Made by a program: the position numbers and the translations under genes. Below the pieces are notes generated by a model, which was not told where the DNA came from, searched no databases, and saw only the letters and a program-made list of their open reading frames with translations. 57,643 nucleotides of DNA from Pseudomonadota bacterium (GTDB taxonomy: Bacteria > Pseudomonadota > Gammaproteobacteria > Steroidobacterales > Steroidobacteraceae): the NCBI GenBank assembly GCA_021850555.1, contig JAJZLX010000267.1, positions 1-57,643 of the forward strand. The letters are read 5' to 3'. Positions within the stretch are counted from its first letter, which is position 1; each line of letters opens with the position of its first letter. Shown piece after piece: positions 27,682-36,092 of this stretch.

Positions 27682-28048
27682 CCACCGACGCACCCTTGGC
27701 GATGCGGGGCGCCCCGCCGCCCCCCCCCTCGATAAAGGAGGTGGTCAACCTCCGGGTCTGCGCCCGGGACGAGCGATCGGCGGCCGACCGGCGCCCCGCT
27801 GCGCACCAATTTTCTCCCCGCGGGGCAGGCGCCGTCCATACCCCATGTGCACCACGGCCACCCGGCTGCGGGCTTGACGAGGGCTCCAGTGCCGCGCGCA
27901 CACGGTGGCATAACCGCCGGCCCGTGCAGGAATCCACGCCTCTCGCACTTGCCGATTTCCGAGGGAAAGCCCCGAGCGAAGCACCTCCCTCCTCGGCTTC
28001 GGCAGACCGGCCGGCGCAGCTCTCTGCGCCGGCCGGTCTGCCCGAGAC
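27682..28048. other. Convergent intergenic region between ybiT and the TonB receptor gene
   Basis: No gene is seen in these 367 bp. It holds a C9 run near 27720-27728, a small hairpin GGAGGT/ACCTCC (27737-27753), and a very long perfect hairpin at 28001-28042. Confidence 0.5.
28001..28042. terminator. 19-bp perfect hairpin between convergent genes
   Basis: The arms at 28001-28019 and 28024-28042 are perfectly complementary (GGCAGACCGGCCGGCGCAG in the left arm) and enclose a 4-nt loop. It sits just after the stop codon of the TonB receptor gene and downstream of ybiT. There is no T run on either strand, so it may protect 3' ends or end transcription by another route. Confidence 0.5.
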
Positions 28049-30376
28049 TCAGAAGTTGGCCGAGAATCGCACTCCCCAATAGCGGAACGCATCGCGCGGA
28101 ACCTGCAGACGCTGGTACGAGCCCGGCGACACCCCGTTTCCCGTCGGAGTGATGAACACGGTGTAGAACTGATTGGTCAGGTTGTGCCCGATGAAACTCA
28201 CATGATACTTGCCGTTATCGAATCCGAGATCGAGGGATGCGCCGAGCAGCGAGTAACCCGGCTGCTGCGCCATCGGATTCGGATCGATGTCGAAGTTCGT
28301 GTGACTGGTGTACGAGTAGCTCAAATTGAGGCGCGCCGTGAACGAAGCGTCGTGCAGGGGCAACAGCCAGCTGGGCATGATGGTGAGCTTGTTCTCGGGC
28401 GCAAAGGGAAACATTTCCCCGTCATGCGAGCCGCGGCAGCTTTCCAGTGCCGCGCCCGTCTGCCCCGCGCATGTGTACGACACGATGTACGCCTTGTCGT
28501 ACGCGTAACCTCCGGTAACGCTCAGGCTGTCGGTCGGCTGCCAATCGAAGTCTACCGACGCCCCTTGAGAGCGCACGATACCGGCATTGGTGAGGCTTGT
28601 CGTCACTGCGCCGTTTGTGACCACGAAACTGTTCGCCTGGAAGTTATAGAACGTCTCGTACCAGGCGGAGAGATTCAAGACCAATCTGTCATTGAACAGA
28701 TTGTTCTTCAGGCCGAGCTCGTAGTCATTGGATGTCTCCGGCGCGACCGGGGCGGCGTTGAGCGCCGACATGTTGAAGAACACATTGTACGCCGGCCCAA
28801 GCCATCCCCGGCTATAGGTGGCGTACGCCACCGAATTCCGGGTGATCTTGTACCGGGCGCCGCCTTTTGCGGACCATCCGTTGTTGGCGGTATTTCCCGT
28901 GCCGACATAGCCCGATCCGATTCCAGGTCCCGTCGTCGGCAGATCCTTGCGCGCAAAGGAGTACGCGACGTAATCGTGACTGTACCGCCCGCCGGCGATC
29001 AGACTGAGACGCCGGGTGATGTGGAGCGTCGTCTGCCCGAACAGCGCCTGACTGTCATTTCGTGTATCGAAATGCGCTATTCCGCGCGTATTGAGGTAGG
29101 TGCTGAAGCCCAGCTCGCACGGCTGGAAGCCGGTGTAATTCGCGGGCAGAGTGGAGGCCGTGCACTGCTCGACGTGTCGAATGAAGTAATCCTGTTCGTC
29201 CGTATGCCAGAAGAACGCGCCAACGGTGTAGCTGGCGAATTGATTCGTCGGGGACGAGAGGCGGATTTCCTCGCTGTATTGCTTGTAATCGAGGCCGCCG
29301 CGGTCGTGCATCTTGATATCGAGGGGAGTGACGTAACTGCAGCATCCCGCATGGAAATCGCCGTCCCGCCCCTGGAAGTTGTACCAGCGCTGGAATGCCG
29401 AGATCGACGTCAGGGTGTCGTGCGCGACGTGCCATTGAACCGTCGCCGAAACACCCGCGTTTGTGTTGATCTGACTGGGAATGGTGTCGTTATTTATGCT
29501 GAGCGCGTTCGCTCCCGGAACGGAGGGTTTCAGCTCCGGCAGAAACACGTTCGTCCACGCCGCGTTTGGAACATACCTTCCCAGCACGTCGGCGCAGCAA
29601 TTATCGTTGGAGTGGTAATAGTTTCCCTCGATGGTCACTTTGAGCGAGCTGTCGATGTCATCGACGATCTTTCCCCGCAGCCCCTCGCGACGGTACCCGT
29701 TCGTCTGCTTGTCGTTGTATACGTTGTATATGTTCCCGGGGAAGTCCTCGTAAATCGCCGAGAGCTGGTAGCCGATATGATGGCTCATGGGACCGGAGAG
29801 ATTGAGCCTGGCATGATATTCGTGCCCCTCGTACCACGAGACGCTCGCGTGCCCCTCGAAATGGCGGGTCGGGTCCGGCGTCACGATGTTGATGGCGCCG
29901 GCCGTTGCGTTCATGCCGTACAGCGTGCCTTGCGGTCCGTTCAGGACCTCGATGCGGCTGATATCCGTAAAGGCACTGAATGCCATTCCGGGGCGGCCCA
30001 TGACGACCCCGTCGACCAGCACCGCGACACTGGGTTGCGCGGCGGGAGAGAACGACTGCGTCCCGATTCCTCGAATCGCCAGGGTGGCGTTCGAATTTGT
30101 GTTGCCGCGCTCGAAGGTGAGGGTCGGCACCAGCTTCTGCAGGCTCTCCGCGCTGTCGATGCCGGCGCTCTTCAGGGCCGAGCCCGTTACGACTGTGACG
30201 GAGGCCGGAACCTCCAGGAGAGGCTGATGGCGCTTCTCGGCCGTCACGACGATTTCGGCGAGCTGTGCCGTCGGGGCGACATTTTGTGTGGTCTTCGCCG
30301 CAGTCGCCTGAGCAAGACCGGACAGAGAAAGGAATGCGGCCGGGACGAGCAGTAGTCCAGCGCGAATGAGCCTCAT
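28049..30376 (-). CDS. TonB-dependent outer membrane receptor, putative sulfoquinovoside importer
   Basis: The 775-residue protein has a signal peptide (1-~27), a TonB box (EIVVTAEKR, 41-49), a plug domain (~55-165, with LAIRGIG, VLVDGVVMGRP and GPQGTLYG) and a 22-strand barrel ending in the aromatic terminus RFSANF. It moves a substrate across the outer membrane using TonB energy. The gene has its own promoter with a copy of the three-site palindrome also found at the SQase/gntR and dehydratase/suyA promoters, so I infer that it imports a sulfoquinovoside such as sulfoquinovosyl glycerol. The family alone would not say so. The Shine-Dalgarno is GAGGGGG. Confidence 0.9.
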   Translation of the reverse strand: MRLIRAGLLLVPAAFLSLSGLAQATAAKTTQNVAPTAQLAEIVVTAEKRHQPLLEVPASVTVVTGSALKSAGIDSAESLQKLVPTLTFERGNTNSNATLAIRGIGTQSFSPAAQPSVAVLVDGVVMGRPGMAFSAFTDISRIEVLNGPQGTLYGMNATAGAINIVTPDPTRHFEGHASVSWYEGHEYHARLNLSGPMSHHIGYQLSAIYEDFPGNIYNVYNDKQTNGYRREGLRGKIVDDIDSSLKVTIEGNYYHSNDNCCADVLGRYVPNAAWTNVFLPELKPSVPGANALSINNDTIPSQINTNAGVSATVQWHVAHDTLTSISAFQRWYNFQGRDGDFHAGCCSYVTPLDIKMHDRGGLDYKQYSEEIRLSSPTNQFASYTVGAFFWHTDEQDYFIRHVEQCTASTLPANYTGFQPCELGFSTYLNTRGIAHFDTRNDSQALFGQTTLHITRRLSLIAGGRYSHDYVAYSFARKDLPTTGPGIGSGYVGTGNTANNGWSAKGGARYKITRNSVAYATYSRGWLGPAYNVFFNMSALNAAPVAPETSNDYELGLKNNLFNDRLVLNLSAWYETFYNFQANSFVVTNGAVTTSLTNAGIVRSQGASVDFDWQPTDSLSVTGGYAYDKAYIVSYTCAGQTGAALESCRGSHDGEMFPFAPENKLTIMPSWLLPLHDASFTARLNLSYSYTSHTNFDIDPNPMAQQPGYSLLGASLDLGFDNGKYHVSFIGHNLTNQFYTVFITPTGNGVSPGSYQRLQVPRDAFRYWGVRFSANF

Positions 30377-30406
30377 GGAATCCCCCTCGGAACGTTATCT
30401 CACATG

Positions 30407-30427
30407 TCTTATATAAGATATAAGATA
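30407..30427 (-). promoter_or_regulatory. Operator copy 1 of the sulfoquinovose regulon
   Basis: On the minus strand this is TATCTTATA followed at once by the palindrome TCTTATATAAGA (30407-30418). All 21 bp are identical to the site at 47183-47203. It ends 31 bp upstream of the TonB receptor ATG. The palindrome contains a -10-like TATAAG on each strand, so a bound protein would block the promoter. Confidence 0.8.
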
Positions 30428-30484
30428 AAAATGCAACCCGAGCGAAATCAGGCGGCCCGGGCGTGCCCGGTCGGTGGGCGTGGC

Positions 30485-31126
30485 TCAGACCCCGAGCTTG
30501 GCCAACACTTCCGGAGGTGGGCCCGCGAATCGGGCCGAAGGCTGATAGCCGACATAGCCGAGCTCGGCCACCCCGACCGGCGTGGTGTAATAGCCGATCA
30601 GGCAGATCCGGCGGAAGAGAGCGAAAAAACGCGCCTCGGGTTGCTTGCCCTCGGCGGCACGCGCATGAAGCCCAGCCACCAGGGCCTGCGCCTGCGTCGC
30701 ATCGAGCGTGTGCAGCGGCGCGTTGGCAGCACATTCGAGCGCCGCCAGGCCCTCGAGCACCACGACCCGATCCTGCTGCTGCTGCGGGTAGGGCGCGCTC
30801 ACCCACTCATCGATGAAGTCCGGCACCCCGACCGCACTGGCTGAGGGCGAGGATCCATCTTCGGGCAGGAACACGTCCGCCAGGCGTGCGATCGCGGTCT
30901 TCTGCTGCGCCGCAAGCGTCAACGCCCACGTGACCTGCGGATGCAGCAAATCCGGATCGCGGCCGTAGCCCCGATCTCCGCGCCACGCCGCGCCGATCCG
31001 ATCGGGCCTCTCGGGCGCGGCCGCGCAACCCTGACGGGCCGCGGCGCTGTCGATGTGCACGACGGGCGCGGCGCTCAATGCCAGCGCGCGCAGCAGCCAA
31101 GTCAGCGTTTCACGACGATCAGGCAT
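30485..31126 (-). CDS. Gluconate 2-dehydrogenase subunit 3-like protein (partner of the GMC oxidoreductase)
   Basis: The 213-residue protein belongs to the gluconate 2-dehydrogenase subunit 3 family (LADVFLPEDGSSPSASAVGVPDFIDEWV and the FFALFRRICLIGYYTTPVG tract). A twin-arginine-like start (DRRETLTWLLRALALSAAP) suggests Tat export, carrying the signal-less GMC subunit along as in related FAD sugar dehydrogenases. It overlaps the GMC gene by 8 bp. With the GMC subunit it probably forms a periplasmic dehydrogenase that oxidises a glycoside at C3. I see no cytochrome c subunit nearby, so the electron acceptor is unclear. Confidence 0.85.
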   Translation of the reverse strand: MPDRRETLTWLLRALALSAAPVVHIDSAAARQGCAAAPERPDRIGAAWRGDRGYGRDPDLLHPQVTWALTLAAQQKTAIARLADVFLPEDGSSPSASAVGVPDFIDEWVSAPYPQQQQDRVVVLEGLAALECAANAPLHTLDATQAQALVAGLHARAAEGKQPEARFFALFRRICLIGYYTTPVGVAELGYVGYQPSARFAGPPPEVLAKLGV

Positions 31127-32828
31127 GACGCAACTCCTTACGCAGATACTTGCGCAGATGCTCGCTGGCGCGCCAGGCGAACGCGATGATGGTCAGGGTG
31201 GGATTCTTGTTCGCGCTGCTTGGAAACACCGCCCCGTCGATCACATAGAGGTTGGGCACCCCCCAGACTCGACCGTACGAATCCGTGACCGACTTCCTCG
31301 GATCGGCGCCGGCGCGGGCGCCCCCAACCTCGTGAATCATGCGTCCCGGGGCCGTGATCGCCTGCGCCGGATCGCCCGGCAGCGGGGAGACGAGCTGTCC
31401 GCCCGACGCCTCGATGAATTCCGCCATGCTGCGTTGCGCATGAGCGGTCTGGCGCAGCTCCTGCCCGCTCCACCGCACATCGAAGCACAGCCCCGGGATC
31501 CCCCACGCATCCTTCATCTGCGGGTCGATCACCACCCGGTTGCTGTCGCGCATGACCATCTCACCGCGTTGCGAGAAGCGCACGAAGCTGCCGTAATAGC
31601 GGCGCGCCTCCTCCTTGAGCTGTTTGCCGTAGGTGAGCGGGGAGACCACGTTGAACTGGTCGAACGTGTAGGCCGAGGGCTCGGTCCGTCCGCCGTAAAG
31701 CTCGATATGGTAGCCGCGCGCGAACGGCAGCCGTCCGGCACGCTGCTCGGGCCACAACCACCAAGGGATGAAGATGTGCGGCAGCGAGACGACGCCGTCG
31801 TCGTTGAACGGTGGGAGTCCCTCCATCTGCGGGAACCTCCCCCACACATTGCTGCCGGGGGTGGACAGAACGCCGCGCCCGAGCAGCCCGCTCTCGGCGC
31901 CGATGCCGTCCGGAAAGCGCGCGCTGCGGGAGTTGAACAGTATCCGCACCGATTCCATAGCGCTCGCGCCCAGCATCACGGCGCGGCCGGCAAGGTAGTG
32001 ATGCTGATGGGTGAGGCGATCGACGTAATGCACGCCCCGGGCCGAGCCGTCGGGCGCCAGGTCCACCTCGTAGACCTGAGCGTGCGTGATCGTCGTCAGA
32101 CGTCCGGTCGCCCGTGCCGGGGGCAACATCACGGTCGGGGATTGGAAGTTCGCCCGGATCGCGCAGCCGCGCAGGCAGGGCGAGGCGTAAAAGCAAGCCA
32201 GTCGGCCATTGAGAGGCTGCGTAATGACCGCTTCGTGGCTTGCGACCACCGGCCGGCCGAGTCGGCGGCCTCCCGCGATCACCAGCCGCTCGTACGAGCG
32301 CGGCACGGGCGGAGGCTGCAGACATCCCGGTGGCGAGTTGGGGATGTCAGGCAGGTTCTCGTTCGTGCCGAACACGCCCACCATGCGTTCCGCGCGATCG
32401 TACCAGGGCGCGAACTCGTCGTAGGTGAACGGCCAATCAGCGCCCAATCCATCGAGCGAGTAGGCTTTGAAGTCGTGATTGGCGTAGCGCAGCGCGACCC
32501 GACCCCAGTGATTGGTCCGTCCGCCGAGCATGCGCGCCCGGAACCAACGGAATTCCGTGCCCGGTGCGGTGGTATAGGGCTCCTCCGGCAGGATCCACCC
32601 GCCGTCCACGGTGCCATCGTAAAAGCCGAAGGGTTTGTCGGGCGTGCCGGCATCGGCCAGAGGCGCAGCGCCGTGGCGCTGAAACATGGGCGTCTCACGC
32701 CCCGGATCATAGTAGCGCCCGGCCTCGAGCAGGCAGACGCGCGCACCCAGGCTCGTCAGGACATACGCGGCGGTCCCTCCCGCGGCGCCCGACCCCACGA
32801 TGATGACATCGAACGGCTCAGTGGCCAT
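31119..32828 (-). CDS. FAD-dependent GMC-family sugar/glycoside dehydrogenase
   Basis: The 569-residue flavoprotein has the dinucleotide-binding motif DVIIVGSGAAGGTAAYVL at its N-terminus, the GMC tract GRTNHWGRVALRY, and the C-terminal GMC motif region with NPTLTIIAFAWRASEHL. It resembles the large subunit of gluconate, 2-ketogluconate or glucoside 3-dehydrogenases. It lies between DUF1080 and subunit-3 genes with overlaps of 11 and 8 bp. Together these suggest oxidation of a glycoside to its 3-keto form in the periplasm. The substrate could be a sulfoquinovoside, judging only from gene neighbourhood. Confidence 0.9.
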   Translation of the reverse strand: MATEPFDVIIVGSGAAGGTAAYVLTSLGARVCLLEAGRYYDPGRETPMFQRHGAAPLADAGTPDKPFGFYDGTVDGGWILPEEPYTTAPGTEFRWFRARMLGGRTNHWGRVALRYANHDFKAYSLDGLGADWPFTYDEFAPWYDRAERMVGVFGTNENLPDIPNSPPGCLQPPPVPRSYERLVIAGGRRLGRPVVASHEAVITQPLNGRLACFYASPCLRGCAIRANFQSPTVMLPPARATGRLTTITHAQVYEVDLAPDGSARGVHYVDRLTHQHHYLAGRAVMLGASAMESVRILFNSRSARFPDGIGAESGLLGRGVLSTPGSNVWGRFPQMEGLPPFNDDGVVSLPHIFIPWWLWPEQRAGRLPFARGYHIELYGGRTEPSAYTFDQFNVVSPLTYGKQLKEEARRYYGSFVRFSQRGEMVMRDSNRVVIDPQMKDAWGIPGLCFDVRWSGQELRQTAHAQRSMAEFIEASGGQLVSPLPGDPAQAITAPGRMIHEVGGARAGADPRKSVTDSYGRVWGVPNLYVIDGAVFPSSANKNPTLTIIAFAWRASEHLRKYLRKELRHA

Positions 32829-33609
32829 GGCGGTGCAGCGGACGGACCCAGATGTTACGGAATGCCACGATCGAGGTCGGCTGGCCGTGGTCCTGCAGAC
32901 CGATCGGTCCGCGCTCGGCGTGCGTCACGAATCCGAGCGGGGTCTTGTCCGCGCTCGTATTGCCGTAGATCAGCTGGTGATCCTGCACCACGACACCATC
33001 GAGCAGCACCGTGATGTGCGGCGGCCTCAGCAATGTCTTGCCCCGAAAGCGCGGCGCATTGAAAATGATATCGAGGCTCTGCCACTTGCCGGAGGGCATC
33101 ACCGGCAGCACGAGCGGAGGTGTCTGGCCATAGACCGCGCCGGCCACGCCATCGGCATACGTATGGTCATGACTCGCGTTGAGGATCTGTATCTCGTATA
33201 CCCCCATGAGCCGCACGCCGCTGTTGCCCCGCTCCTGGCCTGCGCCACGGGCGGGATAGGGCTCGCGGAACTCGAGGTGCAGCTGCACGCTGCCGAACTT
33301 GCGCTTCGTAAACAACCAGTTGAAGACCTTGCCGCCCGGCACCATCAAGCCATGCGACTGATGCCAGCCGCCATGGGGATCGGCGGCGAGATTCCACTGC
33401 CCGAGGCCATGACCGTTGAAGAGCACCACCGCATCAGGGGGCGGAGGCAATCCGAGGATCGCCGCTGAAACATGCATCCGCGGCGGCTGCGGCCGGCTCA
33501 TGTCATTGGGAGGCCAGGGTTGCCTCGGTGGCCATGGCCGCGTCACGGCGAATGCCGGAAGAGTGCACAGCACAGCGAGGGCGGCAACGGAGGCATGCAG
33601 TCGTCTCAT
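32818..33609 (-). CDS. DUF1080 / 3-keto-glycoside hydrolase, exported
   Basis: The 263-residue protein has a signal peptide (residues 1-~22) and a DUF1080 (3-keto-disaccharide hydrolase) jelly-roll domain. Recognisable tracts are VVLFNGHGLGQWN, FGSVQLHLEFREP, NSGVRLMGVYEIQILNA and FRNIWVRPL. Members split the glycosidic bond of 3-keto-glycosides, probably by elimination. Placed between the GMC dehydrogenase and a Gfo/Idh reductase, it would release the aglycone (for instance glycerol) from an oxidised glycoside. A proline-rich stretch (~24-45) follows the signal. Confidence 0.87.
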   Translation of the reverse strand: MRRLHASVAALAVLCTLPAFAVTRPWPPRQPWPPNDMSRPQPPRMHVSAAILGLPPPPDAVVLFNGHGLGQWNLAADPHGGWHQSHGLMVPGGKVFNWLFTKRKFGSVQLHLEFREPYPARGAGQERGNSGVRLMGVYEIQILNASHDHTYADGVAGAVYGQTPPLVLPVMPSGKWQSLDIIFNAPRFRGKTLLRPPHITVLLDGVVVQDHQLIYGNTSADKTPLGFVTHAERGPIGLQDHGQPTSIVAFRNIWVRPLHRHGH

Positions 33610-33665
33610 ACTCGGGCTTCCTCATTTACACATACACACCGAAAAACTGCGGATCCCGGCGCCAT

Positions 33666-34679
33666 TCAGGGACGCTCCCAACTCCCGGAGCGCTCGGACC
33701 GGAACAGCGCATCCAGCGCGCGCGCATTGGCAATGGCATCGTCGATGCCAAAAGGCGGCGCGCGACCCTGCGCGATGGCCTCCGAGAAGGCATCGAGCTG
33801 CAACGCATACTGATCGGCCGCCGGCACGCTCTCGACCTCGAGGCCGCAGCCGTACAGGTCCTGGCAGTCGTCGATCAGCAATCGCGTCGGCCGGTCGGCC
33901 GCGGGATTGAACGGCGTCTCGATCGTGAGCCGCCCGCGAGTTCCATACACCACCACGGACTGCGCGCGAGGCAGCGCTGTGCTGACCCCAAAGACCAGTT
34001 GTCGTCCGGAGGGAAAAGCAGCCAGTGCGCTCGTGAAGCGGTCGACCCCGTGGATCGGATCGCGCTCGAACAGGCCAATGACCCGCTCCGGCGGGCTTGC
34101 GAACAGCCACCGTGCGGCAACCAGCGCATATCCGCCGATGTCATACAGCCCCCCGCCACCATGGATGAGGCTGTTGCGCAGGTTCTCTCCCGGCGGGTTG
34201 TCGTACGAGAACCAGCTGTGCACCGCGTGCACCTCGCCCAACCGCTCAGAGCCAACGAGCGCACGCGCCCGCTGCCACTGAGGGTGGAAGCGGATCATGT
34301 ACGCTTCGGCGACGTGCCGGTTGCATCGCCTCGAGGCCTCGCCAATCGCTTGCGCCTGGTCCGAGTTCAGTGCGATCGGCTTCTCGCACAATACATGCTT
34401 GCCCGCCTCTAGCGCGCGCACCGTCCAGGGGAAATGCTGGTCATTGGGAAGCGGGATGTAGACCGCTTCGATCGACCGATCGGCGAGCAGGTCGGCGTAG
34501 GAGCCGTAGGAGCGAGCGATTCCGAACTGCGCGGCCATGGCACTCGCGCGCTGCGGATCGCGCGCCGCGATCGCCACCGCGTGCGCATGACGGGTGGATT
34601 TGAATGCCGGCAGAACGCACCGCGCGGCGATCCGTGCGGCTCCCAGTATGCCCCAGCGTATCGAGCGAGGAGCCGTCAC
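33666..34679 (-). CDS. Gfo/Idh/MocA-family oxidoreductase
   Basis: The 337-residue protein has an N-terminal Rossmann fold (RWGILGAARIAARCVLPAF), the family motif CEKPIAL (~97-103), and a C-terminal alpha/beta domain with GGGGLYDIGGYAL. It starts with GTG one base after the MFS stop codon. In 3-keto-sugar pathways such enzymes reduce the 3-keto sugar back to the parent sugar with NAD(P)H, which fits its place next to DUF1080. The alternative is an NAD-dependent glycosidase (the GH109/GH188 families share this fold, and GH188 includes sulfoquinovosidases). I favour the reductase because of its length and general likeness to sugar dehydrogenases. Confidence 0.85.
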   Translation of the reverse strand: MTAPRSIRWGILGAARIAARCVLPAFKSTRHAHAVAIAARDPQRASAMAAQFGIARSYGSYADLLADRSIEAVYIPLPNDQHFPWTVRALEAGKHVLCEKPIALNSDQAQAIGEASRRCNRHVAEAYMIRFHPQWQRARALVGSERLGEVHAVHSWFSYDNPPGENLRNSLIHGGGGLYDIGGYALVAARWLFASPPERVIGLFERDPIHGVDRFTSALAAFPSGRQLVFGVSTALPRAQSVVVYGTRGRLTIETPFNPAADRPTRLLIDDCQDLYGCGLEVESVPAADQYALQLDAFSEAIAQGRAPPFGIDDAIANARALDALFRSERSGSWERP

Positions 34680-34680
34680 G

Positions 34681-35931
34681 CTATGGACTCCCGAAGTGGC
34701 TCCGGGGGAGCATCAGCCGCAACCACACGAATGCCAGGGTGAAGGAGATTGCGGCAAAATCGAAGAACGGCGCGTAGCCGCCACCCGCGGCCAGGTGCAC
34801 GCCGCAAAGCCATACGACCGCCATGCCCGCCATGTTGCCGGCAAACGCGCCGAGGCTGGTGACGGTTCCGACGCGCTCGCTCTCGATCACATCGGTGATG
34901 AGCGTAAACACATTCACCGAGAATCCCTGCATGGCCGCAATCCCGATGGTGAGCAGTGCGACCGCCGCCCAGACGCCGCTCGCATGCGGCACGCCGAACA
35001 GCGCGAACCCGATCACCGCGCAGGCGGTCATGACGGCCAGACGCGCAGCCACGGCGCCCATCCCCCGTGAAACCAGCCGGGATGACGCCCATCCGCCGAC
35101 AATGGAGCCCAGCATCGAGCCGCCGTACATCACCGCGAGCGGCCCGCCGTAGGCGCGCACCGATAAATGAAAGGTCCGATGCAGAAAGTCCGGAGTCCAA
35201 AAGAGCAACAGCCACCAGACCTGATCGGCGAGCGCCTTGCCGACGATGATCGCCCACGTGCGGCGCTCCTTCAATAGCTGCAGATAGCCTCGCGCGGTCG
35301 GTCGTGCCGCGCGCGCATGGCCCCCGTCCATGGGTCGGCTGCGGCGCACCATCATCATCCAGACGGTCGTCCACAGAAGGCCGGCCACACCGAGCAGCAC
35401 GAAAGCCGCGCGCCACCCGACCGTGAGCGCCACCGTCGGGATGATCAGCGGCGTAATGATGGCCCCGAGGCTGTTTGCCGAATTGATCCAGCCGAGCATG
35501 CGCGCGCGCCGGTCGGGCTCGAAGTACGCCCCGGTCGCCTGAATGATCGCCGGCGTGGTCAGAGATTCGCTGGCGCCGAGTCCGATTCGGGCCAGCATGA
35601 ACCCGCCGGTGGTTCGCGCCAGCGCATGTGCGGCGTCTGCAATGCTGAAGGAGGTGACGGCGACGGGAATCGACCGCTTGACCCCGAGACGGTCGACTAC
35701 GGTGCCGGCCCACAGGTACGACAGCGCTGTCGCCAGCTGGAACATGGCCACGACGCGGCCATAATCGGCATCGGACCAGCCGATGCTGCGCTCGATGAGC
35801 GGCTTGAGGATCGCGATGGACTGGAGGTCGGCGTAGTTGATCACTCCGACAAAGGCAAGCAGCACGAGCACCGCCGTGCGCCCCTGCGAGGAGACGGCGA
35901 CGGATGTAGTGATGGGTTCGGCGCTATTCAC
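34681..35931 (-). CDS. MFS transporter, ACS-like, putative sulfoquinovose/sulfoquinovoside permease
   Basis: The 416-residue protein has 12 hydrophobic helices and anion:cation symporter-type motifs: FVGVINYADLQSIAILKPLI at helix 1, WAGTVVDRLGVKR (motif A) and RIGLGASESLTTPAIIQATGAYFEPDRRARMLGW in the middle loop. The family includes hexuronate and other sugar-acid permeases. It heads the operon MFS-Gfo/Idh-DUF1080-GMC-subunit 3. An anionic sugar substrate such as SQ or its 3-keto derivative would suit both the family and the neighbours; this is an inference. Confidence 0.87.
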   Translation of the reverse strand: MNSAEPITTSVAVSSQGRTAVLVLLAFVGVINYADLQSIAILKPLIERSIGWSDADYGRVVAMFQLATALSYLWAGTVVDRLGVKRSIPVAVTSFSIADAAHALARTTGGFMLARIGLGASESLTTPAIIQATGAYFEPDRRARMLGWINSANSLGAIITPLIIPTVALTVGWRAAFVLLGVAGLLWTTVWMMMVRRSRPMDGGHARAARPTARGYLQLLKERRTWAIIVGKALADQVWWLLLFWTPDFLHRTFHLSVRAYGGPLAVMYGGSMLGSIVGGWASSRLVSRGMGAVAARLAVMTACAVIGFALFGVPHASGVWAAVALLTIGIAAMQGFSVNVFTLITDVIESERVGTVTSLGAFAGNMAGMAVVWLCGVHLAAGGGYAPFFDFAAISFTLAFVWLRLMLPRSHFGSP

Positions 35932-36092
35932 ATGTCATCCGTCATTGATTTGCCGCACTCGCAGTGAAGACACGTGGTCGCAGGCTTGGTTGCGCCGAGG
36001 CGCTCGGAGCGTCCGGCAGGCGGCTCGCAGTTGACGCCGAGGCGTTTACGACATAACTTTCGCGTTCGGCGCAAAAGCCGGAGGAGGTCACG

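Noticed and set aside
25951..27693. A 580-codon open frame on the minus strand opposite ybiT
   Set aside because: YbiT on the plus strand is matched end to end; the antisense frame has shadow composition and no motif.
33666..34679. Calling the Gfo/Idh protein an NAD-dependent sulfoquinovosidase (GH188-like)
   Set aside because: Attractive in an SQ cluster and the fold is right, but I cannot recall diagnostic residues well enough to support it, and the DUF1080/GMC neighbours fit a keto-sugar reductase better. A profile search would decide.
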